NCBI RefSeq assembly: GCF_000744935.1
Contig: NZ_JQMW01000011.1
Coordinates: forward strand, 1,240,001 to 1,304,000
Source of the DNA: Clostridium sp. KNHs214
GTDB taxonomy: Bacteria; Bacillota; Clostridia; Clostridiales; Clostridiaceae
DNA length: 64,000 nt
Direction: 5' to 3'
In this document: piece by piece, positions 45,828 to 54,764 of the stretch
How positions within the stretch are numbered: the stretch's first letter is position 1
Layout: every line of letters begins with the position of its first letter
Translations under genes and position numbers: made by a program
Notes under the pieces: generated by a model
The model's input: the letters and a program-made list of their open reading frames with translations, nothing else
Databases searched by the model: none
What the model was told of the DNA's origin: nothing

Positions 45828-46955
45828 ATGGAATTTAACTGGATTCAGACTTTAACTTTTCTTGTAGCTTTTTTAATCATAGGGTATGGAATTAAGAAAA
45901 GGGTGCCTGTATTTAGTAAGTATTATATTCCAGCTCCTTTAATAGGGGGATTAGTATTTGCTTTAATTATTATGCTTATAAGTAAATCTTATACTATTAA
46001 ATTTACATACAGTTTTTTACCTGTTTTTGTGGCAGGGTTCTTTGCTTCTATTGGAATGAGGTTTGATTTAACCACTATATTAAAAAAGGGAATAAAGTCT
46101 CAAATGTTATACTTTGTAATAACCATCATTATAGCATTTTTTCAAAATATTGTAGCAGTGCTTATTGGAAAAGTATTTGGAAGATCTTTTGCAGAAAGTT
46201 TAGTGGTGGGCTCTATTAGTTTAATGGGGGATCACACTTTAGTAAAGACAGCTCCAAATTATTTAAAAGCAGGCAAAGCATATTTACCTCAAATACAGGG
46301 TATATCGATACTTACATTGTATATAGCTACTATTGTAGGAGTAGTTCTATTTTATAAAATGAAGTCAAAGGTAGATATGTCTAAGACAGTAAAAATACCT
46401 GCTCCTAGCTTAAGCCCCATGGAATTTTTAAAATATATGTTTTTATTTTTAATATGTATAACTTTAGGTTTATTACCAACTCAATTAGGAATAGGTAACT
46501 ACATAAATCCTGCAGGAGGCGGGTTTCTTGCAGGCGTTTTTGTTAGACAATTTATAGATGGCACTAAGATTTCAAAAGTAGAGGTGCCGCCGGTAAATAT
46601 TTTAGGAAACTTCTGCCTTTCAATGTTATTGGTGACTAATTTTGCCATGTTTAATTTAACTTTAATAAAGAATGTTTCAGTATTTAGTTTAGTGGTGCTT
46701 TTGATTCAATTTATAATTTTAATTCTATTTGTTTATTACGTAGTTTTTCGTATGTATAAAAAAGATGTACTAGCACTTTATGCTTCTGTAGGCTTAATAG
46801 GATTTAGTTTGGGTATGCCAGCTAGCACTATGTCTTCAATTCAAGTTTTCACTGAAAAGGATGGGGCAGTTCCATTGGCATTATTTACAGTTCCGCCAGT
46901 AGGAGCATGGCTTATTACAGTAGTTAATCCATTTATAATAAATTTATTTTTATAG
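45828..46955 (+). CDS. GltS-type sodium/glutamate symporter family protein
   Basis: About 375 residues with ~10-11 membrane segments. 'YYIPAPLIGGLVFALI' and 'PAGGGFLAGVFVRQFIDG' and the repeated 'GFSLGMPASTMSSI' agree with the glutamate:Na+ symporter superfamily. ATG at 45828 has AGGTGATT upstream, an in-frame GTG at 45819 lies inside that site. Pairing with a C_GCAxxG_C_C protein raises the possibility of a sulfur-containing or other anion substrate (inference). Confidence 0.85.
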   Translation: MEFNWIQTLTFLVAFLIIGYGIKKRVPVFSKYYIPAPLIGGLVFALIIMLISKSYTIKFTYSFLPVFVAGFFASIGMRFDLTTILKKGIKSQMLYFVITIIIAFFQNIVAVLIGKVFGRSFAESLVVGSISLMGDHTLVKTAPNYLKAGKAYLPQIQGISILTLYIATIVGVVLFYKMKSKVDMSKTVKIPAPSLSPMEFLKYMFLFLICITLGLLPTQLGIGNYINPAGGGFLAGVFVRQFIDGTKISKVEVPPVNILGNFCLSMLLVTNFAMFNLTLIKNVSVFSLVVLLIQFIILILFVYYVVFRMYKKDVLALYASVGLIGFSLGMPASTMSSIQVFTEKDGAVPLALFTVPPVGAWLITVVNPFIINLFL

Positions 46956-47108
46956 GAATTTTCAACTGTTGGTATAAAAAATAAACAAAGAAATTATATA
47001 TAAAAAATATGATATTATTATTCTAAGTAAAACATTAAGAAAACGTATATAAAACGAAAAAATATACAAATACGTATATAGTGATATATAGATTATAGTA
47101 CTAAAAAT

Positions 47109-47156
47109 AGAAGCTGTGTATGAAATAAATTTTCACATACATGGCTTCTTTTTTGT
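47109..47156 (+). terminator. Rho-independent terminator
   Basis: AGAAGCTGTGTATG pairs with CATACATGGCTTCT, then T6, 150 bp after the symporter gene. Confidence 0.8.
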
Positions 47157-47239
47157 ATTATTTATGATATAAAATTTTTATAACTATTTTCAAGTTTGTT
47201 AAAGGAAATCGCTTATATATATAGAAGATTTAATGATAT

Positions 47240-47372
47240 AAGGCACATTCAAATAAATAATAAGTCACAATAAGTCAATTGAGTATGCTAGTCTATTTTG
47301 GGTCATACTGAGTCAGCGGAACCAGCTTCCTTATACTAACATTTTTGACTTGTTATTTCCTTTCATGTACCT
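47240..47372 (+). mobile_element. MITE-like repeat, copy C
   Basis: Left end AAGGCACATTCAAATAAATA, right end TTGACTTGTTATTTCCTTTC then ATGTACCT. Contains GTATGCTAGTCTATTTTG and GTCATACTG like copy D. Lies 32 bp upstream of the transglutaminase-like gene. Confidence 0.8.
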
Positions 47373-47404
47373 AAATTAAAATATAGGGATAAAGGGTGGT
47401 AAAT

Positions 47405-48769
47405 ATGGATATTTTAAAATCTTTAGTTGTAGATTTGCCAGAGGATGTTAAGAAATATGTAATGTACGGGGATTTTACTAGAGCAAATAAGTTAATAGAT
47501 ATATACGAAAAAAGAAATATATCCGATTTGTTAAAGCAAAGATTAAATTACCAAAGGCACGTTATGAATATTATAAAAGAAGAGTATATATATTCTTCTG
47601 AAGAAGCTCTAAAAATGTGCTGTGAAAAAATAAAAGATTTTTCTATGGAAGAGCTAGAAAACTTAAAAGATGAGAGATTTGCTGATTGGGTATATATAGA
47701 TGGCAAGGTTATGTTTCACAAAAGATTTTTAAATACAATTTTAGGCGTTTGTCCTGAAATGGCTAATAGAACATTAAAGAAGGACAAAAAAGACCAAAAT
47801 GATGAAAAAAAGCAACAGTTACTAGACAAAGTGGTAAATGAAATAATAGAAAAGGGACATAAAAGTTATTTTATACATATCAAAACAGGTATAAAGCTCA
47901 ATAAAGAGGCTGTAAGAAAAGGTGAAAAAATAAGAGTTCATTTGCCTATTCCTAAGCCTTGTAAACAGATAAAAAATATTAATATAATATCCACTAATCC
48001 AAATGGTGGTTTTATAGCTCCGGAAGATTGTCAACAAAGAACAGTATATTTTGAAAAAAACGTTCAAGGGGAAGAAGAATTTACTGTAGAATACTCCTAT
48101 GAAAATTCTATGGAATACAATAATTTAGATGCTTCTAGAGTTTTTAAAAATCAGCCAGATTTTTATACAGGTGAATTATCTCCTCATATAGTTTTTACAC
48201 CTTTTTTAAAGGATTTAGCAAAGAAGATAGTTGGAGAAGAGGTAAATCCTTTAATAAAAGCTAGGAAAATATATGATTATATAACTACCAATGTTCAATA
48301 TTCTTATGTAAGACCTTATGCAGGCATTATTAATATACCAGAATATGCTGCTTATAATTTAAAAGGCGATTGTGGAGTGCAGGCACTTTTATTTATAACT
48401 TTATGTAGAATATCCGGAATTCCTGCAAGATGGCAATCAGGCCTTTATGTAAATCCACATTTTATTGGCTGTCATGATTGGGCTCAATTTTACATACAAC
48501 CTTATGGATGGATTTTTGGGGATTTGTCCTTTGGAGGCAGTTCCCATAGGAAAGGAAACACAAAAAGGTGGAATTTCTATTTCGGAAATTTAGATCCTTT
48601 CAGAATGGTTGCCAATTCAGATTTTCAAGGTGAATTTGTGCCAAGTAAGAATTTTTTTAGAATAGATCCTTATGACAATCAAGTGGGAGAAGCGGAATAT
48701 TTGGATAGGGGACTTTCTTCTAAAGACTTTAGTAGCATAATGGAAATAATAGATGTACATGAAATATAA
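47405..48769 (+). CDS. Transglutaminase-like cysteine peptidase-fold protein
   Basis: About 454 residues. The core has the papain-like triad: Cys in 'LKGDCGVQALLFITLCRISGIPARW' (~330), His in 'GCHDWAQFYI' (~360) and Asp in 'FGDLSFGG' (~380). The first ~160 residues are helical and charged, and a beta domain lies at ~165-240. No signal peptide, so cytoplasmic. Bacterial members are often peptidases of unknown substrate. ATG at 47405 follows AAAGGGTGG. Confidence 0.85.
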   Translation: MDILKSLVVDLPEDVKKYVMYGDFTRANKLIDIYEKRNISDLLKQRLNYQRHVMNIIKEEYIYSSEEALKMCCEKIKDFSMEELENLKDERFADWVYIDGKVMFHKRFLNTILGVCPEMANRTLKKDKKDQNDEKKQQLLDKVVNEIIEKGHKSYFIHIKTGIKLNKEAVRKGEKIRVHLPIPKPCKQIKNINIISTNPNGGFIAPEDCQQRTVYFEKNVQGEEEFTVEYSYENSMEYNNLDASRVFKNQPDFYTGELSPHIVFTPFLKDLAKKIVGEEVNPLIKARKIYDYITTNVQYSYVRPYAGIINIPEYAAYNLKGDCGVQALLFITLCRISGIPARWQSGLYVNPHFIGCHDWAQFYIQPYGWIFGDLSFGGSSHRKGNTKRWNFYFGNLDPFRMVANSDFQGEFVPSKNFFRIDPYDNQVGEAEYLDRGLSSKDFSSIMEIIDVHEI

Positions 48770-48771
48770 CA

Positions 48772-49107
48772 ATATTGTGAAGCAAGTGCCGTAAGAAAAA
48801 TCACACTTTAAGTCCGTGAAACAATTGTAATTTGGGACTAATCACAATACGCTAAGAACTTCTACATGTTTGCAGATTTCAATTCCCTAAAACCTTAACT
48901 CGCTCCTTGCGTCCCTCAAACAAGAAGGTTTCTTAACGGGAATTGAAATCTGCAAACATAAGAAGTTCTAAAGCTAGTTCCATAGTCCCAAATTCCAATT
49001 CTTTCACTCCCTTAAAGTGTGATTTTTCGGTTTATGCATAAGCTATCTATGGGGGAATACAGCTAACTAAAGGATGATTTTCCTCCACTACGTTATGGAA
49101 AATCTTT
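48772..49107 (+). repeat. Palindromic unit L of the kilobase element
   Basis: Self-complementary: AAAAATCACACTTTAAG (48796-48812) with 49011-49027, 17/17; AATTGTAATTTGGGACT (48823-48839) with 48984-49000, 16/17; TGTTTGCAGATTTCAATTCC (within 48854-48887) with 48938-48969, about 21 perfect pairs plus flanks; AAACCTT/AAGGTTT at the tip. Then GATTTTTCGGTTTATGC and a second hairpin GATTTTCC/GGAAAATC (49076-49104). Confidence 0.9.
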
Positions 49108-49448
49108 TATTGGCGGCAGCCAGCCTAAATACGTAGGCATGATTAGGATTTATATAAATCAATGCCTCACGGCGAAATATATTAGGTCTTATTTAGTACT
49201 TTATTTTGACAAGCAATTATTTGTTAGTCAGAAGTTTAACACTTAAAAGTTTTTTTGGCGTGAGCCTGTTGATTTATAATGAATGATCGGCATATAGGTT
49301 AAGAAACATAAATATGTATTATAACAATAAATTCCAACATCTAGAAACTATAACCTAGTACCTAGTATTAAAAAACATTTGATGACTAGGGACTAAACGA
49401 AAGGCTCCGCCTAAAAAAATATTATGAGCGCTTTCCCATTTATAAATT

Positions 49449-49783
49449 AAAGATTTTCAGTAGCGCAGCGGAGGAAAATCATCCTTTAGGAGGCCTTCTC
49501 CTCTAGAAGCAATGTACGCATGAACCGAAAAATCTGTCTTTAAGGTAACAATAAATATATTTTTTTACACTATTGAGCTAGCTTTAGAAATTCTTTGCTT
49601 TCAAATTTCAATACCCGTTAAGAAGCTTTCATGTTTGAGCGCCGTTAGAAGCGAGTTTGAAAGCTTTAGGGTATTGAAATTTGAAAACATTAGAATTTAT
49701 TGGCGTATTGCGAACAGTCTTAAAAAATATATTTATTGTGGACTTAAAGACAGATTTTTCTTATGACATTTGCTTCACAATAT
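49449..49783 (-). repeat. Palindromic unit R of the kilobase element
   Basis: The same architecture on the minus strand: AAAAATCTGTCTTTAAG (49528-49544) with 49743-49759, 17/17. Compared with unit L the middle CACAC has become CTGTC, with matching changes on the other arm. The second and third stems also differ in sequence but keep pairing. Loop sequence is conserved with L: CCCTAAA, ACTCGCT, CTCAAACA and TTCTTAACGGG occur in the same order. Confidence 0.9.
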
Positions 49784-49786
49784 ATT

Positions 49787-51898
49787 CTAAGTGAATAATT
49801 TATAGATTCCCGTAGTGAGCATACACACTACTATAGCAATTCCCGTAGGAATTAAAGCAGAAGCCCAGGTCCACTTTGAGCTGCCAGTTTCCTTTTTGAT
49901 GGTCATTAAAGTGGTAGCACATGGCCAGTGTAAAAGACTAAATAGCATCACATTTATAGCCGTAAGATAGTTCCAGCCGTTGTTTAATAGAATTTGTCTT
50001 AAAGATTCGATACTTTCAAAATCTATCATGGAACCAGTAGAAAGATAACACATAAGAAGTATAGGCAATACTATTTCATTAGCAGGGAGACCTAATATAA
50101 AGGCCATAAGTATAAATCCATCTAGCCCCATAAGTTTTGCAAAGGGGTCAAAGAAGGAAGCCAAATGGTTTATAATACTTAAGTCACCTATATATATATT
50201 TCCTAGTATCCACGTAAATGCTCCAGCAGGAGCAGCAATTAAAATAGCTCTCATTAAAACAAATATAGTTCTGTCTATTAAGGATGTATATAATATTCTT
50301 CCTACTTGAGGTTTTCTGTAAGGAGGAAGTTCAAGTGTAAAACTGGAGGGAACTCCTTTTAATAAGGTTTTTGAAAGAATATAGGATACAAGCAAAGTAA
50401 CCATAACACCAACTATAACCATGAGAGTTATAAAAATAGCAGGAATTATCTTTCCAGAGGATTTCATGGTTGCGGCGAAGAAAACAGAAGAAATAGCTAT
50501 TAATGTTGGAAATCTTCCATTGCATGGCACAAAGTTATTAGTTATTATAGCTACTAATCTTTCACGTGGAGACTCTATAATTCTACAGCCTATAATTCCA
50601 GCAGCGTTGCAACCTAACCCCATGCACATAGTTAAGCATTGCTTACCATGAGCGCATGCTTTTTTAAATAGATGATCTAGATTAAAGGCCACCCTTGGTA
50701 AATAGCCCAAGTCTTCAAGTAATGTAAATAAAGGGAAAAATATAGCCATAGGGGGAAGCATTACAGACACTACCCAAGCTAATGTCCTGTAGAGGCCTAA
50801 TACTAGAACACCATGGAGCCATACAGGAGCATTAATTTTAGTAAACCACTTTGTTAGCATATGTTCAAAGCCAAAAAGAGCTTTAGCAAGAAGTTGTGAT
50901 GGCACATTGGCGCCTTCAATGGTAATCCAAAAAATCAATGCTAAAACTAATAGCATAATTGGAATTCCAAATTTCTTGGAAGTTATGATATCATCGATCT
51001 TTGCATCTCTAGAGAATTTCTTATGGTCCTGCTTTACATATTTATTTTTTATATATTCAGCTGATTTATAGTTTTCTTCTGTTATATATTCTCTAATTTT
51101 TTCCTTGTCTATATTTGAAATGATTTTTTTAGATTCTATAGTAAGCTTTTCTAAAGAATTCTTATCTATATATTGGCTCATGGAGTTAAAAAAGCTTTTA
51201 TCTCCATCTATAAGTCTGAGTGATAACCATCTGGAATTGATAAAGGGTACATTTTCTTGGCATATAGGCTCTAAGGTTTCCACTAAATTTTCTATAGAAT
51301 CCACGTAGCTAATCTTTTTTTTATTAGAGTTTATACTTTTTTCTGGTAAATTGTATAAAGTCTCTTTTAAATCTTCTATACCTACATTATTTCTAGCTGC
51401 AGTTAGAACTACAGGTATTCCCAGTTCATTTTCTATTTCATTAGCATCTATTTTTATGTTTTTCTTTTTTGCCTCGTCTATTAAATTTATGCACAAAACT
51501 ACATTATCTGTCAGCTCCATCACCTGAAATACTAAATTTAAGTTTCTTTCAAGGCAGGTAGCATCCACAACTACAACTACTGCATCAGGTTCTCCAAAGC
51601 ATATAAAATCTCTAGCCACTGTTTCTTCAACAGAGGACGCAAATAATGAGTAGGTGCCAGGTAAATCCACAAGTATAAACTCTTTTTCCTTATATGAAAA
51701 TTCTCCTCTGGCATTGGTCACGGTCTTTCCTGGCCAGTTACCTGTATGTTGATGGAGTCCTGTTAAAGAGTTAAAAACAGTGCTTTTTCCTGTGTTTGGG
51801 TTGCCAGCTAGGGCAATTATATATTTGTTTTTCTCTCTTTCAACTTTAAACATATCTTTCATAGAATTTTTACCGGTAGATTGAAAAGTAAGACCCAT
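49787..51898 (-). CDS. feoB: Ferrous iron transporter FeoB
   Basis: About 703 residues. N-terminal G domain with G1 'AGNPNTGKS' (~31-39), G3 'DLPGTYS' and G4 'NLID' motifs, then helical spacer and about eight membrane segments with two Gate-like repeats ('GCNAAGIIGCRII', 'LGLPANEIVLPI'). Imports Fe2+ across the cytoplasmic membrane. The start is taken at ATG 51898, with AAGGAG upstream; an open extension to 51982 has none. Its stop codon abuts the kilobase inverted repeat. Confidence 0.95.
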   Translation of the reverse strand: MGLTFQSTGKNSMKDMFKVEREKNKYIIALAGNPNTGKSTVFNSLTGLHQHTGNWPGKTVTNARGEFSYKEKEFILVDLPGTYSLFASSVEETVARDFICFGEPDAVVVVVDATCLERNLNLVFQVMELTDNVVLCINLIDEAKKKNIKIDANEIENELGIPVVLTAARNNVGIEDLKETLYNLPEKSINSNKKKISYVDSIENLVETLEPICQENVPFINSRWLSLRLIDGDKSFFNSMSQYIDKNSLEKLTIESKKIISNIDKEKIREYITEENYKSAEYIKNKYVKQDHKKFSRDAKIDDIITSKKFGIPIMLLVLALIFWITIEGANVPSQLLAKALFGFEHMLTKWFTKINAPVWLHGVLVLGLYRTLAWVVSVMLPPMAIFFPLFTLLEDLGYLPRVAFNLDHLFKKACAHGKQCLTMCMGLGCNAAGIIGCRIIESPRERLVAIITNNFVPCNGRFPTLIAISSVFFAATMKSSGKIIPAIFITLMVIVGVMVTLLVSYILSKTLLKGVPSSFTLELPPYRKPQVGRILYTSLIDRTIFVLMRAILIAAPAGAFTWILGNIYIGDLSIINHLASFFDPFAKLMGLDGFILMAFILGLPANEIVLPILLMCYLSTGSMIDFESIESLRQILLNNGWNYLTAINVMLFSLLHWPCATTLMTIKKETGSSKWTWASALIPTGIAIVVCMLTTGIYKLFT

Positions 51899-52081
51899 AT
51901 AAAAACTCCTTTTTACATTAATAATAAATAGAAGATTTTTTATTGCGAAAATCAACTTAGTATTAATTTTAAAAAATAGCATTGATTTGGTAAAGTCAGC
52001 ATTAATTTAGCAAACACAGTATTGATTTGACAAATTTAGCATATAAATTTTATTTTGTTATAAATCTAAATAATGCTTAAC

Positions 52082-52303
52082 TTACTTTACATATATAAGC
52101 GAAGCCTCTTCTTTTCTTAAAGCTATCATAGCCCCTCTTATATCATATACAGTAAGATTGTCTGCAGGACCTTTTCGTATGACTTTTACCAATGCCCCAT
52201 TAGTTAAACCAAGAGCTAACATTCTTTCCCTTATAAGACCTTTAGAACATAAGCATTTTACTTCAGCTACACATCCTTCTGAAACATTATAAAGCACGTT
52301 CAT
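52082..52303 (-). CDS. feoA: FeoA-type SH3-like protein
   Basis: 73 residues with FeoA features: 'VKCLCSKGLIRERMLALGLTNGALVKVI' and 'NLTVYDIRGAMIALRKEEASLIYV'. Small cytoplasmic SH3-fold partner needed for FeoB activity. Same strand, 180 bp before feoB, probably one transcript. No FeoC gene is seen. Confidence 0.93.
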   Translation of the reverse strand: MNVLYNVSEGCVAEVKCLCSKGLIRERMLALGLTNGALVKVIRKGPADNLTVYDIRGAMIALRKEEASLIYVK

Positions 52304-52385
52304 TGATTATTACCTCCATTTATATAAAGTTTGGGAAACCCTTAAAGGGCTGTGTCAGTGGTGGTTAATTTAATCAAGTCTAATT

Positions 52386-52405
52386 AAGTTAACCTAAACT
52401 AACTT
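52386..52405. promoter_or_regulatory. Candidate DtxR/iron box
   Basis: AAGTTA-ACCTAAAC-TAACTT, an inverted repeat with 6-bp arms and the core TTAACCTAAACTAA resembling DtxR-type boxes. It lies between the feoA start and the divergent DtxR/MntR-like gene, a natural place for iron control of both. Match is by eye. Confidence 0.55.
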
Positions 52406-52757
52406 TCACAATATATATTATGGAATGGCCTTTAAAGGTGTTACTAGATATAGTATATAAATAAAATGATATCATTAAGGGATTATTTTCATATCAGATT
52501 GTTTAAAATTAGGATTTATAATTGGCCAGTTATAAATAATTATTAATGAGTGACAAGCGATAAGTTATAAATAATAAGTTGAAAATTTTAGGTGATTAGT
52601 TGAAAGTGGCAAGTGGTGGGTTTCAGATAATAAGTTAAGGGCTACCATAGGCAACATTAATATTTGATATTTGAACTTGTATATTTTTTTACATGTAGTT
52701 ATATGTTTGGAAATTTTGTCATAGGATTAAGTGATATCTTTAGAGGGAAGTGATTAA
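52406..52757. other. Divergent intergenic region with short A/T repeats
   Basis: Besides possible promoters it contains repeated GATAAGTTATAAATAATAAG-like phrases (52555-52640), the kind of slipped simple sequence common in clostridia. No gene or structured RNA recognised. Confidence 0.45.
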
Positions 52758-53210
52758 ATGGCTAAAGAGGAATTTTTCACCTTTAGGCAATATATGCAAA
52801 AGGAAGGCAATGCATTAACGGCTTCTGCGGAGGATTATTTAGAGATGGTGTACAGATTGTCCTTTGGAAATGGTTACACAAGAATTGGAGATTTAGCAGA
52901 AGCATTAAATGTTCAGCCTCCATCTGTGACAAAAATGATTCAAAAGCTTGCTGAAATTGATTTAGTTAAATATGAAAAGTACGGGATAGTTGTTTTAAGT
53001 GATAAGGGCAAAACCATAGGAAAGTTTTTGTTAGATAGACATAATACTATTGAGAGATTCTTAAGTTTGCTACAGGTTTCAGAAGTTTTAGATGAAACGG
53101 AAAAAATAGAGCATACCATAGACGATGAAACGCTTTTAGGAATAAAAAAACTAGTTAAATTTTTTGAGGACAATGAGGAGATAAAAACAAAATTCATATC
53201 TAAATTTTAA
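52758..53210 (+). CDS. DtxR/MntR-family metalloregulator
   Basis: 150 residues. Winged helix 'LTASAEDYLEMVYRLSFGNGYTRIGDLAEALNVQPPSVTKMIQKLAEIDLV' region is typical of MntR/IdeR, followed by the dimerisation domain with 'DRHNTIERFLSLL' and 'ETEKIEHTIDDETL', which carry His and Glu metal ligands. No C-terminal SH3 domain, so of the short MntR/TroR class. Probably represses feoAB when metal is plentiful. GAGGGAAG before ATG. Confidence 0.9.
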   Translation: MAKEEFFTFRQYMQKEGNALTASAEDYLEMVYRLSFGNGYTRIGDLAEALNVQPPSVTKMIQKLAEIDLVKYEKYGIVVLSDKGKTIGKFLLDRHNTIERFLSLLQVSEVLDETEKIEHTIDDETLLGIKKLVKFFEDNEEIKTKFISKF

Positions 53211-53251
53211 TTTTCAAGTTATGGTGTTGAGCCTAAAAAATAACTTAAAAA

Positions 53252-53284
53252 AAGCGCTAGTGCTTACCACTAGCGTTTCTTTTA
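53252..53284. terminator. Bidirectional terminator
   Basis: AAGCGCTAGTG...CACTAGCGTTT with a short loop, A-rich left side and TTTCTTTT on the right, between convergent genes. Confidence 0.85.
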
Positions 53285-53334
53285 AAATTTATACCTCAGT
53301 ATTATTGTAAGCAATTAGCTACAATAACTTTTTC

Positions 53335-54039
53335 TTATTTATCTTGCACATTTTGCAAGGCTGTAGCTATTGCGTCTACAGTTTTATTTAGTTCACTATC
53401 ATTAGATTGATTATTGCCAATCGCAAGCGATATACTTTGATTAGATAAATCTTGATTTAAAGAATTATTATTTCCACCATAGTAATTTATACGTACTCTT
53501 TGCCCTAATTTATTGAATTGTTCTACTAGAGAATCAGCAAACTTCTTATTTTCTGCATAATGTGGGTTGTTTTTTACAAGTGCAATTACTATATCTTCTT
53601 CAGGAAAATCATTACGACGTATATTTAAAAGGATACTATTGTTATAATCTTTAACATTTTGTGTTACAAATTTGCGTACAACACCATGATAACTAATATA
53701 TTTCTTATTAGGTTCTAGAGCTTCTTTAGTAATTTTATTATTTATAAAATCACTATTCATACCTTTTTCATTAAGTTTACTACTTAATAAGTTCCCTATA
53801 TCAGTTGTTTTTTTGCCAGTTACATATTTCTCATCTGGTTGTGATGTATAAATTAGTACATTAGATGATTTAGCTGATTTTGATATCCTATTACTAGCTA
53901 AATTTTTATTGTCAATCTTAGTAGGTTCATATTTTGTAGCTGCAGCTGACTTCTTACTATCTATTGTTGAATATGCAAATCCGGCAATTAAAGTGAATGC
54001 TGAAGTAAGAATCGCTATGTTTTTATAAATCTTTTTCAT
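53335..54039 (-). CDS. SpoIIP-like secreted protein lacking catalytic motifs
   Basis: 234 residues: signal peptide ('KKIYKNIAILTSAFTLIAGFAYS', ~2-24), linker, then a region laid out like the SpoIIP amidase/endopeptidase domain: 'VLIYTSQPDEKYVTG' where SpoIIP has VLIYHTHTTESY, 'ISYHGVVRKFVTQNVKDYNNSILLNIRRND' where SpoIIP has YN.SY and DIHRD, and 'ENKKFADSLVEQFNK'. The zinc-binding His residues of both motifs are replaced, so it is probably not a peptidoglycan hydrolase. AAAGGAAG before ATG. A decoy or binding role is speculation. Confidence 0.65.
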   Translation of the reverse strand: MKKIYKNIAILTSAFTLIAGFAYSTIDSKKSAAATKYEPTKIDNKNLASNRISKSAKSSNVLIYTSQPDEKYVTGKKTTDIGNLLSSKLNEKGMNSDFINNKITKEALEPNKKYISYHGVVRKFVTQNVKDYNNSILLNIRRNDFPEEDIVIALVKNNPHYAENKKFADSLVEQFNKLGQRVRINYYGGNNNSLNQDLSNQSISLAIGNNQSNDSELNKTVDAIATALQNVQDK

Positions 54040-54350
54040 TTACATACTTCCTTTCATATTTGATTATAGTTTAATTTAAGTTATTGAAAGTCGATACTTC
54101 TATTTTAAAATATTATGCATATGTTATTTATATTATTCCGTAACTTTAGTTGAGAAAATTTCATAACATATATTTACAGTTGAAAAATTTATAAAAAAAT
54201 AGAGACAAACTTTACATTTTGTTGTATAAATTAATTTGCAGAAAAACTTTAACAACAAGAGTGAAGCATATATCTCATAAAAGTATTTTATAAAAAAAAT
54301 TGCCAATAAGACAATTTTTATTTAACATTAGATTCTTCTTATACTTCTAA
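54040..54350. other. Gap without gene
   Basis: A/T-rich promoter side of the SpoIIP-like gene. One small hairpin (AAATTG...CAATTTTT near 54298-54319) is the only signal seen. Confidence 0.4.
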
Positions 54351-54497
54351 AAACCGGTATTAAAGCATGTTGCAGAATTTATAAAAGGTTCTACTAAAAA
54401 GGGTTACAAAGGAACAATAACTGATATTGTCTTACTGAGTTTTGCTAATTGTCATAGAACAATTTTGGGAAAAGTTCACATTATAAATTTTAAATGA
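54351..54497 (+). pseudogene. Transposase fragment (N-terminal part)
   Basis: 48 codons reading 'KPVLKHVAEFIKGSTKKGYKGTI' and 'DIVLLSFANCHRTILGK'. They line up with 'LPQLKHVCEFIFAAVGRGYDGKVIHIAESCYQSTYRTSIGQF' region of the transposase at 1210, so this is a remnant of a related IS4/IS701-like element. Stops on both sides, no inverted repeats found. Confidence 0.6.
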
Positions 54498-54764
54498 AGA
54501 ACGGTTATTCATCTAATGCCGAACTTAAAATTTATATACCAAAGTTGAACTTAAATATATACAAATTATCATTGCGAATGGTAACAAATAACATTTAATA
54601 TAGAATCTCGTTATCAATTGAGAGCAATTATAAGTTAATTTAAACTTGAAATGTCTGAATAATAGTGATATATTAAAAATAATGTTATTATCAATTGAAA
54701 CAAAAATGATAAACATGCATACAATATTATATAAGATCTATATAATTAAAAGTGAGGTATAAAA
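54498..54764. other. Gap without gene
   Basis: A/T-rich region upstream of the P-type ATPase gene. No gene, hairpin or repeat that I can support, apart from AGTGAGGT near the ATG as ribosome site. Confidence 0.4.

Larger units (their letters stand above)
48772..49783. repeat. Kilobase nested inverted-repeat element, non-coding
   Basis: Outer arms are perfect: ATATTGTGAAGCAA (48772-48785) and TTGCTTCACAATAT (49770-49783). An inner perfect arm is AAAGGATGATTTTCCTCC (49069-49086) with its reverse complement at 49470-49487. Each half is itself a long palindrome (next two entries). The centre (49110-49445) has further small hairpins, for example GGCATGATT/AATCAATGCC near 49136-49175. No open frame of note. 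It fills the entire space between two convergent genes, starting 3 bp after one stop and ending 4 bp before the other. Confidence 0.92.

Noticed and set aside
48772-49783. Simple bidirectional terminator between convergent genes
   Set aside because: Far too long (about 1 kb), with two multi-stem units and no T-runs placed as in terminators.
52555-52640. Structured RNA in the feoA-dtxR intergenic region
   Set aside because: The similarity between phrases comes from slipped A/T-rich simple repeats; no stable stems were found.
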